A stretch of 44,783 bases of DNA from Muribaculaceae bacterium. Its GTDB lineage: Bacteria > Bacteroidota > Bacteroidia > Bacteroidales > Muribaculaceae. This document shows positions 33,666 through 42,261 of this stretch, one piece after another; positions within the stretch are counted from its first letter, which is position 1, and every line of letters starts with the position of its first letter. Position numbers and translations under genes: made by a program. Location of the stretch: contig JAEEJI010000036.1 in NCBI GenBank assembly GCA_016281825.1, forward strand, positions 1 to 44,783, given 5' to 3'. The notes beneath the pieces are model-generated. The model was not told the DNA's origin. It saw nothing but the letters and a program-made list of their open reading frames with translations, and made no database searches.

Positions 33666-34591
33666 AATCCCCCTACTTCCTCTTTCAAGATTCTAGTGAA
33701 CTTCTCAGCTCCTTGCCGCGAGAGGTGGTCTCCGTCGTGAAAATCTGTACCCTGAAAACGCGGGTCACGCATATAGTCCTTGTAAATCGCTCCATAGCGT
33801 GCGACACATTGGTCGGCCAGCGAATACATGGTATCGAGTTGTTGCTGATTGATTTTGCTATAAAACCCTTGCCACATGGGAGTGGTGACCAACACAAGAC
33901 GTACACCACGCCTCTGACACCAGTCGGCAATGCGGAACAGATAGTCGCGGTTATTCTCTACCCGCGACCAATCTTTGCAGCGATGTCGCTCGATAACCTT
34001 CACGCTGCGGATGTTCATCACCGTCGTATCGAACACCTCGGGAGTGTCAAATGTACAGCAGAAACCCAACGAGTCACAGTCCAAATCAGCCTCACCTGTC
34101 AAAGCATATTGAAGTGCTGGCTCCAGCTTGAGTTTGAACGAAGACAAGCGACTCATCTCGAATCCATACTTTGATAAGAGTGAATGCTTGTTATATCCCA
34201 TATACAAGCGATAATAGATGCAGCGATGCCAGTCCTCGGGCAAGTTCTCCATCTTATCCTCGAATGGTGCACTGTCATCGACAACCAGCACCAAGTTGCG
34301 CAATCTTCCCAACCGGGCTGAATAGCGGTTGAGCAAGAACCAGTCATACTCGTAAAGTTGTGATACGTTCGAGAGGTTGAACACGTCGGCACCCAACAAG
34401 TCAGGGATGACGGCATAGTAGATATGCGATGCCCCCATCACCAACGTCTGCACCGAGTCGGCATGGGCATCCATCCATTCGGCCTTATATCGGTAAGAGT
34501 TGGGGTACTGCCGCACGAGCCATTCTCCCGCAACCAACAAGGCCAACAGAGGCAACGCAAATAGTACAAGATATTTGACAAACCGTTTCAT
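33662..34591 (-). CDS. SGNH-like acyltransferase partner of the MBOAT (DltD/AlgX-like role)
   Basis: The 309-residue protein has an uncleaved N-terminal membrane anchor (about 5-24). An SGNH-like domain on the outer side of the membrane follows, with Ser55 in VMGASHIYYA as probable nucleophile and Asp286 and His289 in HDGDHLSRQG completing the DxxH triad. It starts 6 bp after the MBOAT stop, as is usual for MBOAT/SGNH pairs. In such systems this protein accepts the acyl group from the MBOAT tyrosine and moves it to the polymer. The polymer here is unknown. Confidence 0.8.
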   Translation of the reverse strand: MKRFVKYLVLFALPLLALLVAGEWLVRQYPNSYRYKAEWMDAHADSVQTLVMGASHIYYAVIPDLLGADVFNLSNVSQLYEYDWFLLNRYSARLGRLRNLVLVVDDSAPFEDKMENLPEDWHRCIYYRLYMGYNKHSLLSKYGFEMSRLSSFKLKLEPALQYALTGEADLDCDSLGFCCTFDTPEVFDTTVMNIRSVKVIERHRCKDWSRVENNRDYLFRIADWCQRRGVRLVLVTTPMWQGFYSKINQQQLDTMYSLADQCVARYGAIYKDYMRDPRFQGTDFHDGDHLSRQGAEKFTRILKEEVGGF

Positions 34592-34597
34592 GCCTGA

Positions 34598-36061
34598 CTA
34601 GAACTGGAAATAAATGAACTGTTGCGTCTCGCCCTGGAAAAAGAAGATACACAATATCAACGCATAGTATATGCCCCAACGCACGGCCCGAGAGCGTGCG
34701 GCCGGACCGTGCAGGAACTGCAGCGGGTGCTCGCGGTTGCGGCACAACCACTCACAAGCCACCAGCATCGCCAGCCCCACATAGGTAAACCACGGCAATC
34801 CCAATGGCGGTAACGTGAACAGTGACGGCCTAAACAATGCCGCAATATATTCCCATAAACGTGAGAGAGAAGGTGCCTGGAAGATGAGCAGACCTATCGC
34901 CACCAAGCAGTAGGTGCCCAGCATCTTGAGAAAATCACTTCCCTTTGGAAGGCCATGAGCTGATGGCTTGAGTTTGCGGTTGCGTCCAAACGAGCCCGAG
35001 AATACCAAAGGAATGAACAACAAGGCGTGGTAAAGTCCAAAAACAGCGTAAGTCCAATTAGCGCCATGCCATAAACCAATAACTATTAAATTGACCATCA
35101 CAGCGATGATAGTCCCCCACCGTCCCCAATTACGCATGGAGATATTCAATGGCATGAATACATAGTCGGTAATCCAGCTAGTTAGTGACATGTGCCACCG
35201 CCGCCAATACTCGGCCACATTGCGCGCCAAGTAAGGATGGTTGAAGTTTCGTTCGACCCTAAACCCTAGAACTTTGGCCACGCCGATTGCCATATCACTG
35301 TAGCCAGCAAAGTCGGCATACATCTGCAATGGGAAGAGCAAAGCCGCTACTAAAAGCCGCGAAGCAGGAAAATCAGCCGGCATCCCCCATACGCTACCGG
35401 TGAGCAGCGCCAGATTATCGGCAACACACATCTTGGTGAAAACACCCCACAACACCTGCCGGCATCCATCCAATGCCAACGGTTCGTCGAACGAGTGCTG
35501 TCGCTGCAGCTGAGGCAAGAACTTGCCCGGGCGGTCGATGGGTCCCGACATAATGGTGGGGAAGAAGGCAATATAGGTTGCAAACTGAACAAAATCATGA
35601 GTTGGTTCGATACGCTCACGATGAATCTCCACAACATAACTGATGAGTTTGAACGTGAAAAAACTCACTCCGACAGGCACCAGTATGTGAAGTGTAGTCC
35701 ATGACACCTGAAAGCCCATTGCCGCCAGCATCGTAGCAAATGATTGCCCAAAGAAATCTAAATACTTGAAATAGAGAAGCAAAGCAATGCCAAGTGCCGC
35801 AGCCAAAGTTGTCAATCTAGAAGCAGCTTTCCACCTCTCATGGTTCATCATGCGCTTGACGGCAGCCCCCAATCCATAGAAGACTACCGTCGCACCCAAC
35901 AACAATGGCACCATGCGCCAGTCAGCCAACCCGTAGAAGACATAACTGGCCAACAATAACCACAAGTTCTGACGCAAAGAGTTTCTCTGCACCACCGGCG
36001 CAAAGTAAACCACCACGACGATGGCAAAGAAAGCCAAGAACGACAGCGAGTTGATGAGCAT
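34598..36061 (-). CDS. MBOAT O-acyltransferase with C-terminal acyl-shuttle motif
   Basis: The 487-residue multi-pass protein is of the DltB/AlgI/PatA type. The active-site histidine is His332 in IGLWHGANW, and RNFNHPYLARNVAEYWRRWH is the other conserved block. The last six residues, FIYFQF (482-487, codons 34618-34601), form the tyrosine-bearing hexapeptide. In Dlt-type systems this hexapeptide takes the acyl group across the membrane. In Dlt proper the motif is on the separate microprotein DltX; here it is fused to the MBOAT. The acyl donor should be the carrier protein encoded 4 bp upstream (ending at 36065). Confidence 0.92.
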   Translation of the reverse strand: MLINSLSFLAFFAIVVVVYFAPVVQRNSLRQNLWLLLASYVFYGLADWRMVPLLLGATVVFYGLGAAVKRMMNHERWKAASRLTTLAAALGIALLLYFKYLDFFGQSFATMLAAMGFQVSWTTLHILVPVGVSFFTFKLISYVVEIHRERIEPTHDFVQFATYIAFFPTIMSGPIDRPGKFLPQLQRQHSFDEPLALDGCRQVLWGVFTKMCVADNLALLTGSVWGMPADFPASRLLVAALLFPLQMYADFAGYSDMAIGVAKVLGFRVERNFNHPYLARNVAEYWRRWHMSLTSWITDYVFMPLNISMRNWGRWGTIIAVMVNLIVIGLWHGANWTYAVFGLYHALLFIPLVFSGSFGRNRKLKPSAHGLPKGSDFLKMLGTYCLVAIGLLIFQAPSLSRLWEYIAALFRPSLFTLPPLGLPWFTYVGLAMLVACEWLCRNREHPLQFLHGPAARSRAVRWGIYYALILCIFFFQGETQQFIYFQF

Positions 36062-36064
36062 CGT

Positions 36065-36304
36065 TTAAGCTATCTTATCTGCGATGCCCTGAGCCATCTC
36101 GCCCACATTCTGCCACTTCATGATTTCGCGCGCTGTGAACTTGATGTGCCAATGCTTCTCGATGGCCACCACCAGTTGGATGTGACTCAATGAGTCCCAT
36201 TCCTCCACATCATCTGCACAAAGAGCGGGCGTAGCGACAATGTCCTCATTATCAAATATGTCGCGAAAAATCTCGGTTAAGGCGTTCAGTATCTCTTCGT
36301 TCAT
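36065..36304 (-). CDS. Acyl carrier protein of the MBOAT operon
   Basis: The 79-residue protein is a phosphopantetheine carrier with the attachment site Ser38 in EEWDSLSHIQLVVAIE. I start at ATG 36304, whose ATGA overlaps the stop of the FkbH-like gene and implies coupled translation. The longer frame from 36358 would extend into that gene. The protein is not the housekeeping AcpP: it lacks the usual acidic AcpP sequence, and the gene is not near fab genes. Its neighbours suggest it carries a small hydroxyacyl or glyceryl group to the MBOAT. Confidence 0.9.
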   Translation of the reverse strand: MNEEILNALTEIFRDIFDNEDIVATPALCADDVEEWDSLSHIQLVVAIEKHWHIKFTAREIMKWQNVGEMAQGIADKIA

Positions 36305-38031
36305 AATCTCCTGATTGCTGTGTCTAGTGTTCGATAATTGGCCACATCCAATATCCATTTCGCTGGTTCAGATTCGAGTTGGGTGAAGCCTAATGAGGCA
36401 TAGTGTGTGGCCACCATACCATTCTTGGGAGTAGCTATATATTCTCCCACAATGTACTTATAGCCCTGGCTTCGCGCTATTTCTACCATTTCGTTGAGTG
36501 TGAAACGTTCCATACCTCGTTTGAGCACACGGCAACTCATGAGCCATGTGTCAACAAACAAGGTTTCACTGTCCAGCGGGCGCATCACCACCACGGCAAT
36601 TAGCCCATGGTCTCCAAAACGGTCACTCAACGAGAATGCCAAGTCAATGACCTCCGGGTCTTGCGCCAAGTGTTTCACGTCATCCTCGCTGTAACGTATA
36701 GTGCGCAAGTTGAACTGGTTGCTGCGCTGCGTCAGTTGTGCCACTCGTGGTGTATTGAATGTATTGAATGATTCGACGCGGGCCTGCATGTCTAACGACA
36801 CAAGAAACTCCTGCTCGTTGTCAAAGGTGCGTTTGAGTTCCACACGCTGCGCTTCTTGCTGATACTGTCGCGTGCGTTTGATATCCACCTCACTTGCCGA
36901 TGCAGTCTCAAACAAGTTCATGCTATAGAGATATTCCAGGTATTCAGCTGGATCTTCGGGCAGTTCGGGCACGGTGATGCCAGGTATGTGCTCGCGCACG
37001 ATGGCGCGCTCAAAGGGATTGTCATCAAGGAACACCATCGAGTCAAACCCGATGTTCAATATCTGTTGCACGGCTCTTATGTTGTCGACCTTGGTCTCCC
37101 AATTAGCGATAAAGACGGCGATATCATCCAAGCGCAACACCATATCGGGGTGTTGTCTGAAAGGTTCTTTGGCAACGATTTCGTCGTTCTTCGACACCAC
37201 ACAGAGGATGACACCTCGTTGCTGCAGCTTCTTGCACCACTGCTGCAACTCGGTGAACACTCGCCCGATGCCCAACCCGTGTCCCAACTGGATACCCTCC
37301 ATGCCGTCATCACCGATGATGCCTCCCCACAAGGTATTGTCCAAATCTAGAATCAGGCATTTCTTGAAAGTGCCTCGCTGGGCTGCAATAACCTGCACGA
37401 CACGGTAGGACACAGGTGGCAGGGCATCAATCGAGAGTACCATCTCGGTTGAGGCATAGACACTGGGCGAGAACATCGTCTGGCGTCCCATTTGTGCCTG
37501 CAGTGCCGCAAGGTCAACGACAGAGAGACTGTCATAGCGCTGTGCCAGTTGCATGAGCCCCACATTGAGCAGGCGCGTCTGATAGATGAGTGACCCTTCT
37601 ACCTGATTGGCATAGTTTCCGAAAACCGTATCGTCAATCTCGGGGTAGTTCATGCAGATGATGCGACATCCCTCCCAAGCCCTGTCATTGAGAATGCTCT
37701 CAATAAAGTCCAACCTACGTTGCGCCAAAAAGCCGCGCTGTTCAGGCGGCATGGCTGCATGGTCATCAACCAAGCGATGCACTGCCTGAAAGAGTACAAT
37801 ATACTGTGGCTCAAAGTGATGCAACTCGCTGTCAGGGTCGAAAAATTGTTGCTCCACCTGGTCGTAGTCTGCTTCATAGAGTTCGATATTGAACCCCATG
37901 TCGATTGCTACCCCCCGCATGGCAGTGGCCAACAACTGGGTGGCAGTGTCGCCCAGCAGTGCCACCTTGACCCGAGGGAGGTCGCTATGCTCCTGCTTAA
38001 TGAGTCGCTTGAGTTGTTTCAGGTCGAGCAT
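36301..38031 (-). CDS. FkbH-like HAD-IIIC enzyme (predicted glyceryl-ACP synthase)
   Basis: This 576-residue protein has an N-terminal alpha/beta domain (1-215), then the HAD core with Asp229 and Asp231 in ILDLDNTLWGGIIGDDG, VVSKNDE and FLDDNPFERAIV. A C-terminal GNAT-like domain follows (about 410-576, LAFSLSDRFGDHGLIAVVV). FkbH-family enzymes recruit 1,3-bisphosphoglycerate, remove phosphate and load a glyceryl group on a carrier protein. Directly followed by such a carrier, it is predicted to supply glyceryl-ACP to the MBOAT. It is the first gene of the four-gene operon; a possible -7 box lies at 38051-38058. Confidence 0.88.
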   Translation of the reverse strand: MLDLKQLKRLIKQEHSDLPRVKVALLGDTATQLLATAMRGVAIDMGFNIELYEADYDQVEQQFFDPDSELHHFEPQYIVLFQAVHRLVDDHAAMPPEQRGFLAQRRLDFIESILNDRAWEGCRIICMNYPEIDDTVFGNYANQVEGSLIYQTRLLNVGLMQLAQRYDSLSVVDLAALQAQMGRQTMFSPSVYASTEMVLSIDALPPVSYRVVQVIAAQRGTFKKCLILDLDNTLWGGIIGDDGMEGIQLGHGLGIGRVFTELQQWCKKLQQRGVILCVVSKNDEIVAKEPFRQHPDMVLRLDDIAVFIANWETKVDNIRAVQQILNIGFDSMVFLDDNPFERAIVREHIPGITVPELPEDPAEYLEYLYSMNLFETASASEVDIKRTRQYQQEAQRVELKRTFDNEQEFLVSLDMQARVESFNTFNTPRVAQLTQRSNQFNLRTIRYSEDDVKHLAQDPEVIDLAFSLSDRFGDHGLIAVVVMRPLDSETLFVDTWLMSCRVLKRGMERFTLNEMVEIARSQGYKYIVGEYIATPKNGMVATHYASLGFTQLESEPAKWILDVANYRTLDTAIRRL

Positions 38032-38050
38032 TGTCTTTAGTTTTAACGTG

Positions 38051-38058
38051 CAAAATTA
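38051..38058 (-). promoter_or_regulatory. Possible -7 box of the FkbH operon
   Basis: TAATTTTG on the minus strand fits the -7 element and lies 20 bp before the ATG at 38031. No TTTG is found at the expected -33 position, so this is tentative. The divergent gene has its own -7 candidate TATTTTTG at 38154-38161. Confidence 0.4.
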
Positions 38059-38186
38059 CAAAAAAAAGTGTATTGCTGCATCATCTGTAGCATAATTTGT
38101 TACATCAGACACATTTTTCACCCTTTCACAAGGTTCATCCCAAAGTTTTTGCGTATTTTTGTAGTTTCAAATCAAATCGACGGATA

Positions 38187-39242
38187 ATGCCCAACAGACA
38201 ACACCCACTAACATATGGCGAATGCCAAGCCTTGAAAGGATTGGCCATTTTGGGCATCGTCCTGCATAACTTTTGCCACTATCTGCCACATGCAGCCTTG
38301 GAGAACGAGTTCAGTTTTTCTCAAGCGCGAACGCTGCAGTTCTTTCATTTGCTCTCAAACGTGACGCATGCTCCCGTCAATGTGTTTTCGTTTTTAGGAC
38401 ATTATGGAGTACCAATATTCCTCTTCTGCACCGGTTATGGTCTAGTGATGAAATACGAGCAGTCAGATAGCCTTGTTCCTGTGCCGCGGTTCCTTTTTTC
38501 ACACTATTGCAAGTTGCTTTGGCTGATGCTTCCTGGACTTGTCATCACCCTTTCGGCAATCGCCTTATACGCTCATAAGTTCTTGGTAACTTGGAGTGGT
38601 TTTTTGCTGCAAGCCACTTTATTGATAAACTTTCATCCCGATGCAGTTACCATCATCAAGCCTGGTCCATACTGGTATTTTGGTTTCGTCATGCAGATTT
38701 ATTTGTTCTACCGTCTACTTATATATCGTCGCCATTGGTGCTGGATAATTTTTTGGATTGTTGTTTGCTGGTTAGTTCAAGTGCTTCAGCAGCCCGATGG
38801 TTCCATGCTCGAGTGGATTAGACATAACTTTGTAATGGGCATCTTACCATTAAGCATGGGAGTGGTTTGTGGTCGCCAAGTCAAGACCATATCCTTATCT
38901 GCAATGGTCTGGGTCATGATAGCACTGGTGTCTTTGTGCGGTGTGGTGGCATTCAATCTTCACTTTCAGCTGTGGTTGTGGTGTCCCGTGCTGGTCATTG
39001 CGGGAGCTGTCGCATTTGTCAAGTGCTTAGGTCAGAGGGTGATACGACCTTTTCACTTTTTAGGTACATTGTCTTCTGCTTTATTTGTGATGCATCCTCT
39101 GGCTCGAGTTTTTACTGTTTATCATGCGCAAACAGCTAATCCTTACGTTTGGTTGTTGATTTATCTCATCTTGTCGTTAGCTTTGGCTTTACTCTACAGA
39201 CTTCTGTTGAAACGGATGCCCCATAATTGCAACATTGTATGA
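38187..39242 (+). CDS. Multi-pass acyltransferase (AT3 family), paralogue of 32604
   Basis: With the start at 38187 (351 residues) the protein begins MPNRQHPLTYGECQALKGLA and has about ten membrane segments. Landmarks are ILGIVLHNFCHYL, LENEFSFSQA, CTGYGLVMKYEQ and YWYFGFVMQIYLFY, all mirrored in the protein at 32604. I reject the longer frame from 38097 because a -7 box (38154-38161) lies inside it. It is transcribed away from the FkbH operon and is coupled by ATGA overlap (39239) to the next gene. Confidence 0.8.
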   Translation: MPNRQHPLTYGECQALKGLAILGIVLHNFCHYLPHAALENEFSFSQARTLQFFHLLSNVTHAPVNVFSFLGHYGVPIFLFCTGYGLVMKYEQSDSLVPVPRFLFSHYCKLLWLMLPGLVITLSAIALYAHKFLVTWSGFLLQATLLINFHPDAVTIIKPGPYWYFGFVMQIYLFYRLLIYRRHWCWIIFWIVVCWLVQVLQQPDGSMLEWIRHNFVMGILPLSMGVVCGRQVKTISLSAMVWVMIALVSLCGVVAFNLHFQLWLWCPVLVIAGAVAFVKCLGQRVIRPFHFLGTLSSALFVMHPLARVFTVYHAQTANPYVWLLIYLILSLALALLYRLLLKRMPHNCNIV

Positions 39243-41032
39243 AAGACCTTTCACGAATAATATCACGTTTTTCTATCCCGCTGCAACGTGAAACGGTGCT
39301 TTTCGTGTTGTTGTTATTGATGTGGGGACCGTACACTTGGCTCGCGCTTGCTGATTGCTTGAGAGGTCTTACATGGCAATCACCTTTTTGCAACCGACTT
39401 TTTAATTTTGCCAGCTACACATTTCTGTTATCCTACTTGTGTACGGCGGCAGTGAGTTTCACCCGATGGCGTTGGCTGAAGGTGACGCTTTATGTGGTCA
39501 GCCTAATCAATTGGGGTGTCTATCTGTTTTTGAAATTCAACTTCCACACGATGCTCACGCCTGATGTACTGCAGACGCTACTTGAGACCAACCCCAGCGA
39601 GGCGGGAGAATTTTGTCATCAATACCTGTTTTCACGCGGTAGCGTCATGGCGTGGACAGGAATGCTACTGATGGTCGCTGCCATTGTTTTGCTGGAGCGA
39701 TGGGGGCATCGATGGTGCCTTACTCGCTGGCCATCCACATGGCTTGGCATCATCGTGGTTCTATGTTTTTTGGGTTGTTTTTGGCTCCTGCGCCCATTTG
39801 TGCAGATGCTGCGCTGCGGCACAGTTGAGGAGCTGGAAGTCTGTGAGATTTATGGTTCTGACCTTTGGGGTGGTGACAACTTTACCACCTACGCCTATTC
39901 GGTGCACACGTTGTGCATTGGAATGCACGAGATGTCTCACGCACTCGATGTCAGTGAGTCTGAACTGCGGCAAGGGCATTCGGTCATGGGCAATTCTGAC
40001 GATTCACTCACAGTGGTTCTGGTGATTGGCGAGACACACATCAAGTCGCACTGTGGCCTGTATGGTTATTACCTGAATACCACACCCTGCATGGCTCACG
40101 AGTTGTCGCAAGGCAACCTTTGGGTATTTGATGACGTCATCTCACCTTACAACTACACCAGCAGCAGTCTGAAGAATGCCTTGTCCTGCAATAGCATTGG
40201 TCATGGCGAGCGCTGGAGCGACAGCCCATTGTTGATGTCAGTGATGCGTCGAGCTGGATTTGATGTCTTTGCATGGGACAACCAACTCAACTATTTCAAA
40301 GGCGCGTTATTCAGCTTTGCCCTGAATGGCCTGCTATATAACGAGCGTCTGCGCCAAACTTGCTATACCGCCATTGCCGACAGTTGTTTTGCTTATGACG
40401 AGGACTTGGTGGATGACTACCTTCAGAGTCCATGGCACAAACATCGCTCGTCGTCCAAGCTGGTTCTGTTCCACTTGATGGGTCAGCATTTCCAAGCCAC
40501 CAAGCGCTATCCCCACGGTGGTGAGTGGGACTACTTCACAGCCGACAGTGTTGCCATACAACATCCTTGGCTCACGAGCGGCAAGCGCTCCGAAATAGCC
40601 GAGTATGACAACGCAACACGCTACAACGACCATGTGCTCGGCCGCATTTTTGACGCTTGGCGAGACAGCAATGCCGTAGTGATATACTTTGCTGACCATG
40701 GCGAGGAAATCTATGACTGGCGCGACTTTGCAGGCCGAGACGAGTCATCAAATAAATCGCCAGAAGCCATCATCTATCAGAACAGCGTGCCGATGGTGGT
40801 ATGGTGCAGCGACCGCTATCTACGAGAGCATCCCGATGCCGCTGCAAGACTGGAGCGAGGGCGGCTTTACCCATTCATGCACGACAATGTGTGCCAAATC
40901 ATTTTTGACTTGGCGCAATTACGTACGCCCTATTATCACGCCGACCGCGACCCATTGAGTGATGAGTACCGCCCCATCGGGCGCATGGTGTACGACCGTA
41001 TAGACTATGACCAGATGATTTCTCAGCCATGA
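39239..41032 (+). CDS. Phosphoethanolamine-transferase-like membrane enzyme (sulfatase fold)
   Basis: The 597-residue protein has about five N-terminal membrane helices (to about residue 190) and a periplasmic alkaline-phosphatase-fold domain. The domain shows the metal ligand Glu265 in VLVIGETHIKSHCGLYGYY, a probable nucleophile Thr307 in SPYNYTSSSLKNALSC, and the metal-binding YFADHGEEIYDW. This is the EptA/CptA type, which transfers phosphoethanolamine to lipid A or surface glycans. The start at 39239 overlaps the previous stop (ATGA). The next gene starts the same way, so the three are a tightly coupled operon. Confidence 0.85.
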   Translation: MKDLSRIISRFSIPLQRETVLFVLLLLMWGPYTWLALADCLRGLTWQSPFCNRLFNFASYTFLLSYLCTAAVSFTRWRWLKVTLYVVSLINWGVYLFLKFNFHTMLTPDVLQTLLETNPSEAGEFCHQYLFSRGSVMAWTGMLLMVAAIVLLERWGHRWCLTRWPSTWLGIIVVLCFLGCFWLLRPFVQMLRCGTVEELEVCEIYGSDLWGGDNFTTYAYSVHTLCIGMHEMSHALDVSESELRQGHSVMGNSDDSLTVVLVIGETHIKSHCGLYGYYLNTTPCMAHELSQGNLWVFDDVISPYNYTSSSLKNALSCNSIGHGERWSDSPLLMSVMRRAGFDVFAWDNQLNYFKGALFSFALNGLLYNERLRQTCYTAIADSCFAYDEDLVDDYLQSPWHKHRSSSKLVLFHLMGQHFQATKRYPHGGEWDYFTADSVAIQHPWLTSGKRSEIAEYDNATRYNDHVLGRIFDAWRDSNAVVIYFADHGEEIYDWRDFAGRDESSNKSPEAIIYQNSVPMVVWCSDRYLREHPDAAARLERGRLYPFMHDNVCQIIFDLAQLRTPYYHADRDPLSDEYRPIGRMVYDRIDYDQMISQP

Positions 41033-42075
41033 CTACACCAGCCCCTCCCCGCTTACATTACATCGACTTCATGAAAGGATTGTGCATCCTGTTCATCGTC
41101 ATCAACCATGCAGACCAACGCATCTTTGGGCTGTTGGGTGAGCACACCAATTATGTGCTCGAGTCATTCAGGATACCCATGTACTATTTTATTTCGGGGG
41201 TGTTCTTCAAGACGTACGATGGTTTCGGCGACTTTGTTCGCCGAAAGGTCAACAACATTCTCGTGCCCTTGTTGTTCTTCTATCTGCTGTCTTGTTTGAT
41301 CATTTGTTTCTCACAATGGTTCGCTCCCTTGCAGCGCACTTTTGGGTCTTTCGAGTGGTCTATGTTCATTGATCCACTCACACAACGATTGTGGCGTGCC
41401 AATGTGCCGCTATGGTTCTTGTTGAGCTTGCTCGAAGTGAACATCATCTGCTATCTCCTTCACCGGCATGTCTCCAATCTGTGGCTTCGTTGGTTCATCG
41501 TCATCCCACTCTCCTTGTTTGGCTACTACCTTTCGGCCAACCACTTCAATGCATACTTCTTGTTTGACACCGCCTTGCTGGGCATACCCTATTTCATGCT
41601 TGGTTCGCAGGTGAAGCGATTGGGTGGCCTAGAGCCTTCTCGGCACGACCGTTGGGGCTGGGTAGCACTGCTGTTGGTGCTTGCAGCTATCTACCCCTTT
41701 GCTCAGGAGATCAACTTTTGGCGTCAAGTAATGCCAAACTACCTCTATCTCTATGCCGTGCCAACAATGTCGATTCTAGCATTGACCTGGTGTTGCAAAC
41801 GACTGCGCTATGTTCCGGTTATATGTTACATCGGTCGATACTCTTTAGTGGTCTTGTGTACTCACATGCCTATCATGTTCCTTGTCGAACGCTGCGTACA
41901 TCATTTCAGCATAAACCCGACATCTGTTGCCACCTCAATGGTCACTGTCGCCGTTATTGTTCTCGTCGAACTGCCATTAATCTGGCTTGCCACACGTTAT
42001 CTGCCCCACTTTACTGCCCAAAAGCCACTTTTTGAAAAAGGTTGGCAGTTGTCCAGACTTTTTTTAGTAGAATAA
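41029..42075 (+). CDS. Acyltransferase 3 family membrane protein
   Basis: The 348-residue protein begins with the classical AT3 pattern RLHYIDFMKGLCILFIVINHAD, followed by FRIPMYYFISGVFFK and about ten membrane helices. It is a more typical AT3 than the two paralogues at 32604 and 38187. It overlaps the preceding stop by ATGA (41029). The likely role is O-acetylation of a surface sugar. It is the last gene of the envelope island before rpoN. Confidence 0.85.
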   Translation: MTTPAPPRLHYIDFMKGLCILFIVINHADQRIFGLLGEHTNYVLESFRIPMYYFISGVFFKTYDGFGDFVRRKVNNILVPLLFFYLLSCLIICFSQWFAPLQRTFGSFEWSMFIDPLTQRLWRANVPLWFLLSLLEVNIICYLLHRHVSNLWLRWFIVIPLSLFGYYLSANHFNAYFLFDTALLGIPYFMLGSQVKRLGGLEPSRHDRWGWVALLLVLAAIYPFAQEINFWRQVMPNYLYLYAVPTMSILALTWCCKRLRYVPVICYIGRYSLVVLCTHMPIMFLVERCVHHFSINPTSVATSMVTVAVIVLVELPLIWLATRYLPHFTAQKPLFEKGWQLSRLFLVE

Positions 42076-42077
42076 TG

Positions 42078-42107
42078 TTGTTTTAATAAAAAAAAATCGT
42101 ACCTTTG
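42078..42107 (+). promoter_or_regulatory. Promoter of rpoN
   Basis: TTG (42078-42080), 19 bp, TACCTTTG (42100-42107). The 18 bp around the -7 box are identical to those at recR (11757-11774 region). The leader is about 150 nt and contains a run with ACACAGA/TCTGTG inverted sequences and a 7-bp repeat. Confidence 0.75.
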
Positions 42108-42220
42108 CGTGCGGCAATTATAGTCTTTAGACTTTAGTTGTCCGTGTTGTCTTCTTTTTTTAGCACACAGAAAAAAAAATTCTGTGAGTTCTGTGTAATC
42201 TGTGTGAGATTAAAAAAATT

Positions 42221-42255
42221 GACAACCGAAGACTGATAACTGAAAACTGAAAACC
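42221..42255. repeat. Tandem repeat, 5 units of 7 bp, before rpoN
   Basis: GACAACC, GAAGACT, GATAACT, GAAAACT, GAAAACC in unbroken phase, ending 6 bp before the rpoN ATG. Confidence 0.85.
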
Positions 42256-42261
42256 ATTATT

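Noticed and set aside
36305-36358. Longer ACP start at 36358
   Set aside because: The extra residues are encoded within the end of the FkbH-like gene; the ATGA overlap at 36304 gives a standard-length carrier protein.
38097-38186. N-terminal 30 residues of the longer AT3 frame
   Set aside because: A -7 box at 38154-38161 lies within it, and AT3 homology starts after MPNRQHPL.
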